Assembly (NCBI GenBank): GCA_032718865.1
Contig: JALUTQ010000041.1
Location: forward strand, 868,001 to 932,000
Reading direction: 5' to 3'
DNA: 64,000 bases
Origin: Tilletia caries
Taxonomy: Eukaryota > Basidiomycota > Exobasidiomycetes > Tilletiales > Tilletiaceae
A model generated the notes under the pieces. It searched no databases. It had not been told where the DNA came from and worked only from the letters and a program-made list of their open reading frames with translations. The translations under genes were made by a program, and so were the position numbers. Position 1 is the stretch's first letter; each line of letters opens with the position of its first letter. Below, piece after piece: positions 42,373 through 54,811 of this stretch.

Positions 42373-45219
42373 TGGCGATGTCGTCTTTCCGCAGAGCCTG
42401 CATGCTTCAACACTCTTTTAGGTCAGTTGTCGTCGCCCGTCGCCGTCATTCTCATGACCTCAGAGGCCTGAGGTGGGACTCCTGCCTCACGTCCCGCGCT
42501 CCACCAAGCTGGGGCCCGCTCGCCCACAAAGAAGTCTACGACGATGTTTCCAATCCTATCCCTACTTCGATGCTGAGTGGGACTTTCATCCACGATGCTA
42601 TCGGTTTACCGCAGGAGTGAGTCAGTACGGCTGTCATGTACATATTACTGACGCTGTAAAGACATGCCATTAGTAGAAACTAGAATCGCCGAGTGCCGAC
42701 GCATGCATGCCCGCCTGCACTCCTCGAAATCAATTTAACCAGCCACAAGCACAAACCACGCCAGCATACATATATGCAGTGGCGTCGCGGATTCGCGGAG
42801 TCGCGATTCTCGGGTCCTAGCTCCTATAGTCTGAGAGCGGCGTCCATTGGCGGCGGTGTTGACTCTGCTAAGGCGCTGACTACTGACTCGCTGACTACAT
42901 ATGTACTGACTACTGACTGCTGTCGACGTCTCTGGACTTTTGGGCGGGAGGCCGGGAGCTGTCAGCTGGTGATGCGCTCGTGAGTCTCAGTCAGTTATGT
43001 ATCCGGATTCTGCGGCTGGTGGCGCTTAGCTTACAACTCATGGGTGGCCAGCTTATTCACAGGAGAAAGGGGGTTAGGATTGTTTAGAGCAATAGCTATA
43101 CAACAGTTATGCTATTGGGGTCCAATAGCCTTGTCAATGAGAGATACGCCTGACAAGCTGTTGTAAAATCCCAATCCCTTTAAATTGAAACTGGTTTTTT
43201 TTGACGCTAAAAAAAGTTTCAGAGTCTCAATCCCAACCCGCTACCCTTTTTCTGGAGGCGATCTGGATGGGTGGCGGTCGTCTGGACACCTGCCCCGGCT
43301 CGCGGAGGATGCTGACGCTGGGAGCGTGGCCACACGATGAGTGCGCCAACCCCCCGCCCTGCCATTCCGCGAGGAGAGTATATCAGGCAAGCGTAATTCA
43401 ATGGGCCTATGCCCGCGGTGATCCTGCCGCGTTTGGGCCCGAGCATCTGTAAGGTCAGGACTGAGCACGTGACTTGACGCGTCGTCGCGTCGAAGATACT
43501 CCAAACACGGGTGAGGTGAGACTCGTCTGGTGGTCTTATGCGCTAAAATAGGTCCAAAATCCCTGAACCTGCAATAGGTACGACAATACCCTTAAGGTAT
43601 TGACAAATCCCAATCTTGCCCAATAGCTGTACCTATTCGGAGGATTGACAAAGAGATTGGGAGGGCCATTTCTCCTGTGATTAGTCCTGCCACGTCCTGT
43701 TACTCCGCCCCCCACCACCTCACGCCTCACGCCTCACTGCCTCACCCGCGAATCTCGATAATGATACTGATTACCACCAAGATGTACACGCCTACCTCGG
43801 CACTCGGTCGGTGTACATATATACATAGTTGCGTGTACAAGTGAGCAAACCAGCTATAAAATCCAGAGTATCCCGACTTGGCCAGCTCGCTAACGAGAAG
43901 CGACAGGTGCGCGATAAAGGAGAGGACTAAATATTATGTACTGTTGTCTTTTTAGGAAGGCCCGGTCCCCGCCTCGCCCACCATACGGTGCGCACGTACC
44001 CCTCCTCCGCGGACCCTGCGGCAAGTCAGTAGTGAGTATTGCACAGCGCCATCCAGCGAAATGTTACTGCTCGCAGCTCCTGTGCTGACTCTGTCGATCG
44101 TTGATCCTGGATGGGTTGATGTTTGTCGCTGACTGATCGCTGATCGTGTGACTCTGGTCGGGCATCGTATTTTGTTCGACCTGTTCCGTAGTCTGCAAGG
44201 CACAAGTGAGGGACCCTAACGACGGACCCCAGGCACAGGCGGAAGGCGTAAAATCATCGGGTATGTACATAGTGTCTCCTCGGCTCCGCCGCCCTGAGTT
44301 ATTCGAGCGCTAGCTGAATAATAATGAATGGAACCCAAACAAATGAAGATTAAAATGTGTTGAAGCGCTGAAGCCGAAATTGGATCTGGGGAGACGGGAC
44401 GACACTACCGCCACGACACCACGATACCAACGAAGGCTTCTATACGGCCAAGATACACGACTTATCCGACATCCACTTACCTATCCGCTATTCTGTGGTC
44501 CGCAGATAGAGAAGCCGAGCAACTCAGGCACTCAGGAGCGAGACGGGGTGATGCGGTGATGCGAGATGCCGCCGGGCGCTGATGCCTGATGCGCTGATCT
44601 CTTTCCGTCATTGCGATTGTCTTGCTTGACTCTACGCTCTACGCCTCTTAATACCCCACGCGCAGTGTTGAACCTTCTCCTTTTGTTCTGCAGCCCTGTT
44701 CTCTCATCTGCAGGATGCAGGCGGGTGCTCAGCGCACAGCGCTCAGAATTCAGGCGTTCAGGTGGCCAGGCCCCAGGCGACGGTCGTGGAGCTCTGGGCA
44801 ATTGGGCGTGAGCGCCTCATCGCCTCATTGCAGCGTCGTTCTGCGTTCGTCCCTCTCTTGTCGATTCAGGCTTCAGGACAGCGGTGCAGGCCACATGACG
44901 AGATCCAAATTGAGATTTCCTGGAAGCCTTATCCTTCGCTTCCTGCTTCCACGACAGGTCCCGTTCCTCGTCCCTCATCCCTCCTTCTCGGTCCGAAGCG
45001 CTCACTATCTTCTTCATCCCTCCTATTTAGCTTCCTCGAGCCTCGCGAAAGGACCAAGTACAGTTTCGCATCGAAGAATCCCGGCTCGAAGATTGTTCTC
45101 TGTCCGTCCCCTGAATCCTACTTAAGGAAGGACATCCACCCTCTTTTACTTGCACACTCTCCTTTCATTCTCCCCTCCGTCTTCTCCTCTTTGAACGGTT
45201 CTCTTGTTACACATCAACC
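42373..45219. other. Long intergenic region upstream of the sedolisin gene
   Basis: No gene is supported. It contains tact/gact-rich repeats near 42880-42920, the structured candidate element at 43058-43679, and near 45030-45210 a pyrimidine-rich leader before the sedolisin ATG. Confidence 0.45.
43058..43679. repeat. Candidate MITE-like element
   Basis: The 11-mer cacaggagaaa at 43058-43068 is inverted at 43669-43679. Inside are several hairpin words, including caatacccttaaggtattg near 43583 and aataggtac/gtacctatt pairs, and little coding potential. I could not find a clear target duplication, so the ends are tentative. Confidence 0.35.
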
Positions 45220-47201
45220 ATGCGCTTCGTCAACATCGCCACCTTGGCCATTGCCTTGGCTCCCTCGGCATCCTTCGCCCTTATCGATCCTTTCCATGCG
45301 CCCGATATCATCTCCAACGTGTGGCAAGCCATCGGTCTGCCCGACCTGACTGCCCCCTTCAAGACAACTCTGCAGCTGACCGAGGCCAATTTGGACGGTC
45401 TCGCAGTCCGGATGGAGCAGATTGCCGCCGAGGGATCTGGCAAATGGCTCTCGGACGACGAGCTGAAGGCGTACATCACCCCAAGTGCCCAGGCGGTGTC
45501 CACAGTCAAGAACTACTTGACCTCTCGTGGAGTCGACGCGAAGACCATCACCCAGACCAAGTTTGGTGATCAGCTCACTTTCGTCTCCAGCATCGGCAGC
45601 CTCCAGACTCTCTTCAACACCAAGTTTGAGAACTTCCAATTGGACACCAACAAAGCCGTCGTCGTACCTCGTGCCAAGAACTACACTATCCCTTCACCTC
45701 TGACCAGCCTTGTGAAGTCCGTCTACCCTATCAGCTCCTTCGGTGTGCCCAAACAACTGGTTCCCATCGCGACCTTCGGTGCCCTTGGCAAAGACGAGAG
45801 CGCTGTGGCTCGCGCTGTGTTCTCAGAGCGCGCCACATACACGCAGTGCAACAACAGTGCCGTAACACCTGCGTGCCTGCGTGATGCTTACGAGACATCT
45901 TCCTACACCCCCGCGACCTCCACGGACCGAGCGATCACGATCATGAGTCTGATCGGACAGAACTTTGTCCAGTCGGACTTGACCACCTTCCTGAAGCGGT
46001 TCCGCTCCGACGCTAGCAGTGTCAGAGTCAAGGTCACCGATACCGCTGGTGGCTTCACCTTCCCCCTCTTTGCCGCAGGTGTCGAGGTCATGCTGGACAT
46101 CGAAACATCCGTCTCCCAGACGTACCCCCTTCTGAACGACATCGTCAACTACGGCAACCAGTTCACGATGGGCGACATTTTCAACCTTATCCCGCAGTAC
46201 TTCCTCAACCAAGACGTCTCAAAGCGACCTGGCGTGATCTCGATCTCATACGGTGCCAACGAGGCTGATTTCAGTGCGGCGGAGGCACAGACGATGTGTG
46301 CCTCCATGCAGAAGCTTGCGGCGACGGGAACGACGATTGTTGTCGCTTCCGGCGATAAGGGTGTTGCTGGTAACGGCGGAGCCTGCGCCACGGCTGGAGA
46401 TCCATTTGTGAGTGAAGAGGTTCCTTACAGCCTTGGGTGAATTTGATGCTCACACTGCACGTTCCGCTTTCAAGGTCCCCACGTACCCGGGTGGATGCCC
46501 CTACGTTCTTTCCGTCGGAGCCACAGAGCAGTGAGTGCAACCAGTCATTCTCGATCTTTCTGGTCTGAGACTTATCCTTCACGATCTGCTTTCCCAGGTT
46601 CCCTGAGCAGATGGTTTCCCTCGCCCAATCCAAGTTTACCTCTGGCGCAGGCTTCAGCAACCAATTCCCCCGCCCTTCGTACCAAGACTCGGCTGTAAGC
46701 TCGTACCTGAGCATGATCGGAACTACCAATGCGGGCCAGTTCAACAGAGCAGGACGATCGTTCCCTGACCTGGCGGCTGCCGGAAGCAACTACATTATCA
46801 CGACTGGCGGCAAGTACGGCTTGGTAGGTGGCACGTCTGCCGCCTGCCCGACGGTTGCGTCCATCTTCGCCCTCATCAACGACGCGAGGAAGAAGGTGGT
46901 GAGTAACTCACAAAAGAGTAGAGAGCCCTTATTGATCTCAATGAGGCATCCACAAGCGTACTGACACCCCCCCCCCCCCCCCCGCGTCGTCGTTGTTTTC
47001 CCGCAGGGCAAGGGCCGTGTTGGCTACGTGCACCCAACCCTCTACCAGAACCCGAGTGCATTCTACGACATCACCCAGGGCGCATCTACGCAGTGCGGAC
47101 CTGCTGGCACCTCTGGCTTCTCCGCCACGTCCGGGTTCGACACGCCCTCGGGACTCGGCGCGCCTCGCTTCTCCAAGCTTCGCACTGTCTTTGGCGCATG
47201 A
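45220..47201 (+). CDS. Secreted sedolisin-type serine protease (S53, tripeptidyl-peptidase-like)
   Basis: Four exons (45220-46407, 46475-46530, 46598-46898, 47007-47201) give 579 residues. A signal peptide (MRFVNIATLAIALAPSASFA) is followed by a prodomain (SDDELKAYITPSAQAVSTVK, GDQLTFVSSIGSLQTLFNTK). The catalytic domain begins after about residue 195. The catalytic Glu and Asp are in GVEVMLDIE (about E289, D293), the oxyanion Asp is in ASGDKGV (about D378), and the Ser is in GGTSAACP (about S494). The C-terminus (DTPSGLGAPRFSKL) carries the Ca-site type tail. The enzyme should act outside the cell or in vacuoles at acid pH, releasing tripeptides or cutting internally. Intron 3 contains a run of 17 C (46967-46983). 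A broken relative lies upstream at 41955-42372. Confidence 0.93.
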
Positions 47202-47993
47202 ACGGGGTCGCCATTTCGCCGTTACAGAGCCAGCCCTCCGCTGCTGCATTTCGCCTGCGCAGATCTACCATCGAGACATCCATTCGTGTCAACTTTCAGC
47301 TTCTTTTCGATTTTCCAAGGGGGGTTTATATATGTATTCGGATCAACGAGCGGACCTCGTCGTCGCCACCCGCCCTTTTCATCCACCTCGGTTTTACGCT
47401 ATTCGAATGGGCCCAAGGAGAACCTCCCCTCCGATCTGGGCGCCTGGAGCAGGCAACATAAGGGGATTTGTATAACCTGTCATATTTATTCACGCTTTCT
47501 CTCTCGCTCTCCCGCTCTCTCGCTCTCGCACACACTCACACACACACGCTCACACCTGTCCATAGCTATCCGAGCCATTGTCCATATCTCTCTTGCCCCC
47601 GAAATCTCAAAGGAATCATGGTCACGTCTCCTCCCTTTCGCGTTGAGCCTCTTGCAAGTCGGAGTCAAATGCCAACCTCCACCCGGCCCTCGCAGTTTTC
47701 CCACGCTGATCTACTCCCCCGCTCCCTATCCGCATGACGCCGGCTGGCGTTGGCTTGGCCTCAACTTGACCAAAGCTGGCATCGACCGTCTGAGCGAGAC
47801 GGGCGAGGGCTGCGAGGGCTTTTGATTCCGAACGGCAGCCTCCGGCAGAACTGTCGTCACGCACGGGTGACGGGAGCAAGGGGGGTTGCAATAACTGATC
47901 GTGGTTGCGCCGAACGTGAACCCTTCGAACGTCCTCCGTTCCACTACGTACTCTCGCTCGCGGTCGGTCTCCCCCCTTCCGCCCGGTGTCATC
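47202..47993. other. Intergenic between sedolisin and SGF73
   Basis: A ct/ca microsatellite lies around 47500-47550 (ctctctcgctctcgcacaca). Otherwise no gene is supported. Confidence 0.5.
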
Positions 47994-49618
47994 ATGGCGC
48001 AACCGACGTGGGCAGAGGTGGAAGAGGCGGCTTGGCTTAGTGGTGAGTTCTCGCCCTTTGCCCTTATGAAGGCGCTGGCTGCAAGCTGAGGGTTAATCGT
48101 TAATCGCTGGTACCTCCTTCGAAACCCCTGGCAGACGACTCGCAGCAACCTGCCCTCCAGCCCGGCTCGTTCAGGGATCATGGCGCCGGTAGCAGCAGCA
48201 GTAGCAACAGGATGAGGCTGGGCTTGGGCTTGGGCTTGGGCGGAGTGCCCACGATACCCGCCTGGCAGCAGAACGATCAGGACGTGACTGATTTCGGACC
48301 GGTTCCCTTCGGGCTCGAGCGGGACGTCGTCGTGCTGGACTGTCCTGACTGCGGCAAGCCGGTGCTGGAGCAGTTCATGAGCTTTCATCGGCGTGAGTTT
48401 TTCCCCTCTTTTCTCTCTCTTTGGCGGGCAGCTCGAAAGGTTAGGGATGGGGAATGTGCTGATGTTTACCCTTTTGATTATGTGTGTTTTCTCGTCAGAG
48501 AACTGCGCCTTGGTTCGCGAGATTGTTGCCGGGACAGTACCTGCCTCGGTCCTCGAGGGAAAGCAGAGGAAGCGTGCCTTGTCAATAGGTACGTCGCCCC
48601 CTTTGGCAGTGGTCTCCATCAACGGCTGACCCATCTTTCCACCTTCTGTTCCCGACACAGACTCAAGCGCCTCCCCCGCCAATGCTTCGTTACAAGGTGG
48701 CGGAGGATCTGTCATGGGCGATAGCGATTCCGGCCCGTGGAAGAAGAAGACGCGGAAGGAGGAGAAGCTGGCGGAAGTGGCTGCGCGGAAGATTGCGCGA
48801 TTGGCAGCGAAGGAGGCCAAGGCGATAAAGAAGCAGAATCGCATTAACCGAGGTGCGTCACTTCCGCGAGGGATAGCAGTTCTCATGCTGGAACTCACGC
48901 CTTTTGTATTGCTTTATTTGACACAGGCGATCCTCTCAATGTGGACAAGCAATGCGGTGTGATGACAGAAAAGGGCGTCTGCCAGCGTTCGCTGACGTGC
49001 AAGTCGCACTCAATGGGCGCGAAACGTGCGGTGCCCGGGCGTTCGCGGCCGTACGACGACCTGCTATTCGACTGGCAAAAGGCGACGAACCCGACGTTTG
49101 TGGCGAAGCTGCGGGAGAAGGAGCGTGCGATGGCCGAGGCGGCGAAGGAGAGGGAGGAGGAACGTGCCCGGAAGCAGGAGGCGAAGAAGAAGAGGTTGAT
49201 GCTGCTGGGTAGTAGCGCGGGGAAGAAGAAGAAGAAGTCGTCTTCGTCCGGTAAGGATGGGCATAAGAAGAAGGGGGGCTCGAAGGGAGGCGGTGGAGCA
49301 GGGAACGGCGGGAACGGCTCGAGGGAAGGCGGGCTCGACGGCTTTCACGATCGCAGCGGCGGCGGTGGTGGTGGTGGTGATGGTGGACCCGACGGCGGTG
49401 GGCTGGAGGTGGATGCGGACATGTATGCGCAGGGTGCGTCGGAGTGGGAGGTCGAGGCTGAGTTTGAGGCGGTGTTGGATGCGATTCGTTTGGCGGCGCA
49501 GGCTCCGCGGACGATGGCGATGCCGCTTGCGGTGTCGAGGCGGAACTTTGGGGCGGGTGCGTTTGCGCATAAGGCGATGCGGTTTCGGGCGCTGCGTGCG
49601 GGTCCTGCCATCTTTTGA
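47994..49618 (+). CDS. SGF73: SAGA complex subunit Sgf73 / ataxin-7-like
   Basis: Five exons (47994-48042, 48135-48392, 48499-48588, 48661-48852, 48927-49618) give 426 residues, all junctions in phase 1. The N-terminus [16 protein letters not shown] is followed by a zinc-finger block, [20 protein letters not shown] with Cys two residues on. A basic helix-rich region ([20 protein letters not shown]) leads to the SCA7 domain, [20 protein letters not shown] followed by [18 protein letters not shown], with Cys-Cys-Cys-His zinc ligands. A Lys/Glu coiled stretch and a Gly/His-rich linker precede the C-terminus. Sgf73 anchors the Ubp8 histone H2B deubiquitinase module to SAGA. It converges on ADE1 (134 bases between stops). 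Confidence 0.92.
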
Positions 49619-49752
49619 GAGTCATGCCTCCGTGTACAAATAACTTTTCAAGCATGCAGTCTCCCGATCTCAGACTTGCACTGCGTGTACTAATCATCAT
49701 CACATTGTGGCGAGCAGAGCAGTGTCTAGGATTGAGTGAATTTCGGACTTTT

Positions 49753-50778
49753 CTATACAAAGTCTTTGCCTGTGATTAGTCGATAGGCTTCTCGGTAGCG
49801 CTCCTCGGTCTTGCGGATGACTTCTTCCGGGAGGACGACATTCTTGGCCTCCTCTGCCTTGGTGGGATCGTAGGCAAGCTTGTCGAGACCCTGAGACTTG
49901 AGCCAATCGCGGACGTACTGCTTGTCGTAGGAAGCCTGTCCCTTGCCCAGTGCGTATTCTGAGGCTGACCAGAAGCGGGATGAGTCTGGGGTGAGGACTT
50001 CGTCGACGAGAATGAGATATCCATCGAAGGAGCCGAGGGAGCCGGACGAGGTGATTCGGGAGGAGGAGGATGCGATGTGAGCAGGGAGCGGGTCGGAAAT
50101 GAGCCCGAATTCGAATTTGGTGTCTGCGATGATGATGCCGCGCGAGGCTGCATGCTGACTTGCGCGTGAGTAGAGCGCGATCGCCGCCTCACTCACGGCC
50201 TGAGCGAGTGGCTGGCCAACGAGCTCGACGACCTTGTCCGGATGGATGTTCTCGTCGTGCTCGCCCTGGTCGGCCTTAGTGCTGGGAGTGAAAATGGGCC
50301 CATTGGGAATCTGCTGACTCTCCTGGATCCCCTCGGGCAGCTTGATGCCATGCACGGTTCCCGCACGCTTGTACTCTGCCCAGCCGGACCCGGTGAGATA
50401 GCCGCGCACGATGGCCTCGATGGGGACGACGCGTGCCTTGCGGACGAGCATGGTGCGACCATCGAGCTGGTCGAGTTCCGGCGCGGCGAGGCTGGCGGTG
50501 AGTTCCGGGGGGAAGTCGGCGCTGCTTGTGGCGAGCACGTGGGAGGGGAGCACGGCGGGGGTGAGGAGGTCGAACCAGAAGGTGGAGAGGGCGTGGAGGA
50601 GTCTGCCCTTGGCCGGGATCCCGGACGCAAGCACGATGTCGAAGGCCGAGATCCGGTCCGTGGCGACGAAGAGGAGCGCGCCGCCGCTGTTTACCTGCGC
50701 GTCGTACACGTCGCGTACTTTCCCGCGCGCGACGAGCGGCAGGCCCAGACGCGTCGTCGTTGTTGTTGTTGTTGTCAT
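49753..50778 (-). CDS. ADE1: SAICAR synthetase (phosphoribosylaminoimidazole-succinocarboxamide synthase)
   Basis: This is a single exon of 341 residues. After a Thr run (eight Thr), LVARGKVRDVYD, LLFVATDRISAFDIVLASGI, PIEAIVRGYLTGSGWAEY, GPIFTPSTKADQGEHDENI, IADTKFEFGL, LVDEVLTPDSSRFW, and SYDKQYVRDWL give the full set of family motifs, including the ATP-binding GKVRD and the substrate-binding RGYLTGSGW. The enzyme joins CAIR and aspartate in de novo purine synthesis, in the cytosol. Length equals that of other fungal Ade1 enzymes (about 300-340). It is divergent from RPN2 across a 239-base promoter that carries an E-box palindrome. Confidence 0.96.
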   Translation of the reverse strand: MTTTTTTTTRLGLPLVARGKVRDVYDAQVNSGGALLFVATDRISAFDIVLASGIPAKGRLLHALSTFWFDLLTPAVLPSHVLATSSADFPPELTASLAAPELDQLDGRTMLVRKARVVPIEAIVRGYLTGSGWAEYKRAGTVHGIKLPEGIQESQQIPNGPIFTPSTKADQGEHDENIHPDKVVELVGQPLAQAVSEAAIALYSRASQHAASRGIIIADTKFEFGLISDPLPAHIASSSSRITSSGSLGSFDGYLILVDEVLTPDSSRFWSASEYALGKGQASYDKQYVRDWLKSQGLDKLAYDPTKAEEAKNVVLPEEVIRKTEERYREAYRLITGKDFV

Positions 50779-50885
50779 TCTCTTAATATCCCCTGCTATG
50801 TCTGCTTGTCGCTCTCTTTCTTCGCTATGGCGGCGCGCTTCAAGCTGTCAAGCTGTCCAACAAGCTGAGCGAGTGAGATTTAAAG

Positions 50886-50897
50886 AGTCACGTGACT
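50886..50897. promoter_or_regulatory. 12-bp palindromic E-box, AGTCACGTGACT
   Basis: A perfect palindrome in the ADE1/RPN2 divergent promoter, identical to the element at 19786-19797 between YIP1 and the UBA gene. It lies 108 bases upstream of the ADE1 start and 120 bases upstream of the RPN2 start. Confidence 0.6.
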
Positions 50898-51017
50898 GGA
50901 CCGCGCTCGGACGTCTGTATGCGCGTCGCTCCTTCTGCTGCTCGCTGCTCGCTGCCCGCTGCTGAGGATGACCACCACACACTGTACTGTACACACACAC
51001 ACCCAGCTTGCCGCAGG

Positions 51018-54000
51018 ATGTCGCCCTCCGTCGCGCAGGAACAGCAGCAGCCACTCAGCTCCGCCGCCGGCCTTCTCGCGCTCCTCGACGACGACCAGCC
51101 CGAGCTCGTCACCTACGCGCTCCAGGAGCTCGACAGTGTCGTGCATGCACACTGGACAGAAATCGCAGACGCAGTCAGCAAGCTCGAGATCCTCTACGAG
51201 GACACCGCCTTCCCCAACAGACAGCTCGCCGCCCTCCTCGCATCCAAGGTATACTTCCACCTCGCCGAGTTCGAAGAAGCACTCAACTTCGCACTCGCCG
51301 CCGGCCCCCTCTTCAACGTCGAACACAAGAACGAATACGTCGACACCGTCATCTGTGCGTGCTTCTTCCTCTTTCCCTTGCGCTTCTCTTCGCTGTATGC
51401 TTAATCTCTTCCTGTCTTTCCCACAGCACAAGCGATTGACAAGTACATCGAACTCAGCAGTGATGCGTCGCCCTCTGAACCCTCCACCAGTGCAACCGGC
51501 GCGTCCCAGCCGTCCCTCGCCAGCCTCAAGAATATCGTCGATCAGATGTTCGAGCGCTGCATCTCCATCGGCGAATTCAGGCAGGCCGTCGGAATTGCCC
51601 TGGAAACACGCCGGCTTGACGTCATCGAACGCGTGTTTGGCGTCTCCAAGGACCGCGCCCTCCTTGCCTACACTCTCGATGCCGTCATGACCGTCGTTCA
51701 GAGCCTCGACCTCAGAACAAAGGTCCTCCATCTTCTTGTACAGCTCTTCCAGTCCTTACCCAGTCCAGATCACTTCTCCATCTCCCAGTGCTACGTCTAC
51801 CTCAACGCACCCGAACTCGCATCCACCCTGCTCTTCGATCTGGTACAGTCAGCCAACGCAGCCGGCACGGTATCCAACACCAATACCGAAAATGACCCCC
51901 TCCTCATCGCATACCAGATCGCATTTGACCTCGCAGAGAGCGCCACTCAAGAGTTTCTCGAAATCGTCAGGGCAGGCATCCTTGACAAGAGCGGGGGCAA
52001 AGCCGTCACAGCTTCCTCAGCATCATCAGCCGATCAAGCCATGGCAGTCGACGGCGAGGGCGAGTCGTCCGCCACCACCGAAACAGCATCGAAAGCCGAC
52101 TCTCAGCTCGGTCGGATACGCTCCATCCTTCAGGGCGAGGAGTCCATCCAGCTCTACCTCGACTTCCTCCGTCGCTCCAACAAGGCCGATCTCCCCGTCC
52201 TCAAGTCCATCAAAGACGCCCTTGACGCCCGCAACTCGGTCTACCATAACGCTCTCACCTTTGCAAACGCGTTTGCTCATGCCGGCACCACCTCCGACAA
52301 GTTCTTGCGCGAGAACCTCGAGTGGCTCGCCCGCGCAAGCAATTGGTCCAAGTTTAGCGCCACCGCTGCCCTCGGTGTCATTAATAAAGGAAACCTCGCC
52401 GAAGGTCTCACCATTCTCCGTCCCTACTTGCCTGGCGATGTCAGCTCCAGCATTTACTCCGAAGGTGGCAGTCTCTTCGCCCTTGGTCTCATCCACTCCA
52501 ACCACGGATCGGCTGAGGTCATTGACCTGCTCAAGTCCAATCTTCGCAACAACCCGTCCGAGGTCGTCCAGCACGGCGCAGCCCTCGGTCTCGGCGCGGC
52601 TGGAATGGCCACCGGCTCGGAAGAAATCTACGACCAGCTGCGTGATATCCTCTTCACCGACAGCGCCACCGCCAGTGAGGCTGCGGCCTATGCCATGGGT
52701 CTCGTCATGCTCGGCACCGGCAGTCCGAAGGCTGTGGAGGAGATGCTCCAGTATGCGCACGAAACCCAGCACGAGAAGATCATCCGTGGACTGGCCATGG
52801 GCCTGGCCATGCTCTTCTACGGAAAGGAAGAAGCTGCGGACACAATGATCGACACCCTCATGGCCGACAAGGACGCTATTCTGCGCTACGGAGGCATTTA
52901 CACTATTGCCCTCGCGTATGCGGGTACTGGCAACAACAAGGCTATCAAGCGTCTGCTCCACGTCGCCGTTTCCGACGTCAATGACGACGTTCGTCGCGCG
53001 GCCGTGACGAGCTTGGGTTTCCTCCTGTTCCGCAACCCCTCTCAAGTACCCCGCATCGTCGAGCTTTTGAGCGAGAGTTACAACCCGCATGTCCGGTACG
53101 GTAGTACACTCGCGCTCGGCATCGCGTGTGCGGGAACAGGCTTGGACGAAGCTCTCAACCTGCTCGAGCCTATGCTCAAGGACCCCGTCGACTTTGTGCG
53201 CCAGGGTGCCAGTCTGGCACTGGCCATGTGTCTGATCCAACAGAACGACGCGCTCAACCCGCGCGTGGGGATCGTGCGGAAGAAGTGGGAGAAGATCCTG
53301 ACGGACAAGCACGAGGAGGTGATGGCCAAGTTCGGCGCTGCACTTGCCCAGGGTATTGTCGATGCCGGTGGGCGGAATGTGACGATTGGGCTGCAGAACC
53401 GGGGTGGAGGGAAGAACATGCCTGCGATTGTCGGCATGGCGCTCTTCACCCAATTCTGGTACTGGTTCCCGCTCGCCCACTTCGCCAGTCTGGCCTTCAC
53501 CCCGACGGCCCTGATCGGGCTCGACCGCGAGCTCCGGATCCCTAACTTTGAGTTTAGGAGCAATGCGCGTCCGAGCTTGTTTGCGTATCCCACTGCGGCC
53601 AAGGTGGAGAAGGAGAAGAAGGTCGAGAAGGTTGAGACGGCTGTGCTGAGTACGACGGTTAAAGTCAAGGCGCGTCTGAAGCGCAAGGAGAAGGAGGAGG
53701 CGGCGGAGGCGGAAGCGGCGGGTGGGGCTGGTGGGATGGATGTCGACGAGCCTGCGCCTACGACGACGACGGGCGCCACCACCACCACCACCGCCGCCAC
53801 CACGTCGGCTGGGGACAAGACGGCATCAGCGGAAGACGACGCGATGAAGGTGGACGACGAGACCGCTGATGGAGGCGTCGGTGCGAAAGACGCCGCGGTG
53901 GCCAAGCCGACCGGCGGATCCAAGCGATCGAAGCAGGAGCCTAGCTTTGAGATGTTGTCGAATTACTCGCGCGTGGTGCCTGCTCAGATGCCGTACGTTG

Positions 54001-54419
54001 ACTTCCCTGCCGACGCGAGATATGCGCCTGTCCGGCCTGTCCTGCGCGGTGGCAGTGCCCCGACGGTGGATTCTAAGGTCGGCAGCAAGGACGGTATTGC
54101 TACTGGTGTGCCTGCATTGACGGGCACGGGCGAGCAGGTGCGCAAGGCTCTCCAACTCTCCGCTTCGTCCTCGACGTCTTCGACGGGAGGCAGGTACGGT
54201 GTGGGTATCCTGTTGCTTATGGACCGTCGGGATGGGAAGGAGGAGTTTGTGTCGTTGTTCAAGGCGGAGGGTGAGGGGGAGGGGGAGACGGACGCGGCGG
54301 CGCAGGATGGGGATGCGGTTGCGGAGGCTGCTATTCGGGGGACGCGTGATTCGGATGAGGGTGAGGAGCAGACGGGTGTTGCTGCTTCGAACCCGTCCTC
54401 GGGTCCGTCGTCTTCGTGA
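51018..54419 (+). CDS. RPN2: 26S proteasome regulatory subunit Rpn2 (PSMD1)
   Basis: Two exons (51018-51354, 51427-54419) give 1109 residues. The N-terminal helical solenoid (LLALLDDDQPELVTYALQEL, LYEDTAFPNRQLAALLASKV, FERCISIGEFRQAVGIALET) leads into proteasome/cyclosome repeats of about 35 residues: LFALGLIHSNHGSAEVIDLL, VVQHGAALGLGAAGMATGSE, ASEAAAYAMGLVMLGTGSPK, IIRGLAMGLAMLFYGKEEAA, LRYGGIYTIALAYAGTGNNK and VRYGSTLALGIACAGTGLDE. The toroid ends near residue 800, with FWYWFPLAHFASLAFTPTAL. Then a charged insert with Lys/Glu runs and a Thr run, and NYSRVVPAQMPYVDF. The C-terminal 90 residues are acidic and Gly-rich. It scaffolds the 19S base, contacting Rpn1, Rpn13 and ubiquitin chains. 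Ala/Thr-rich inserts are longer than in yeast (945 residues). Confidence 0.96.
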
Positions 54420-54811
54420 ATGGGGAAGGGTTCCTCTCTCTCTCTTTTTGTGCGGCCGGGTCAAACGCTTTCTCCCACCTGCTGGCCCTTTTGTTTTAGA
54501 CACGCCGTTGGGATTGGTCCTGAAGAAATGAAGAAGGAAGGGGATGTTATGATACAATAGTCAGTCAGGACGTTCCTGGGGTTGACCTGGCGATATTATT
54601 CCTTTGCGCAAGAGCTGCTTCCTAGAGAGCCTTGTTCACTGCGCAAGGATGTCCCTTTTCCTGCCACATAGAAGCCTGAGATCTGCGACACAGAGGAGAG
54701 CGATCTTTCTCTCTCTGGCCCCTATACCTCTGCCCTGCCCCTGCCCCTGCCCCGCCCCGCCCCTCCCATCAAAGCTTGCCCGCTCGCTCGTTCGTCAGCT
54801 TCATTTATTCC
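54420..54811. other. Convergent 3' region of RPN2 and the hydrolase gene
   Basis: 3' flanks with a ccctgc repeat at about 54733-54752. No gene is seen. Confidence 0.5.

Noticed and set aside
46967..46983. Run of 17 C in a sedolisin intron
   Set aside because: It lies within an intron with good splice sites and has no visible role; the length may be inaccurate.
52026..53480. 484-residue minus-strand frame inside RPN2
   Set aside because: The plus strand encodes clear proteasome repeats; the antisense frame is a shadow of third-position GC bias.
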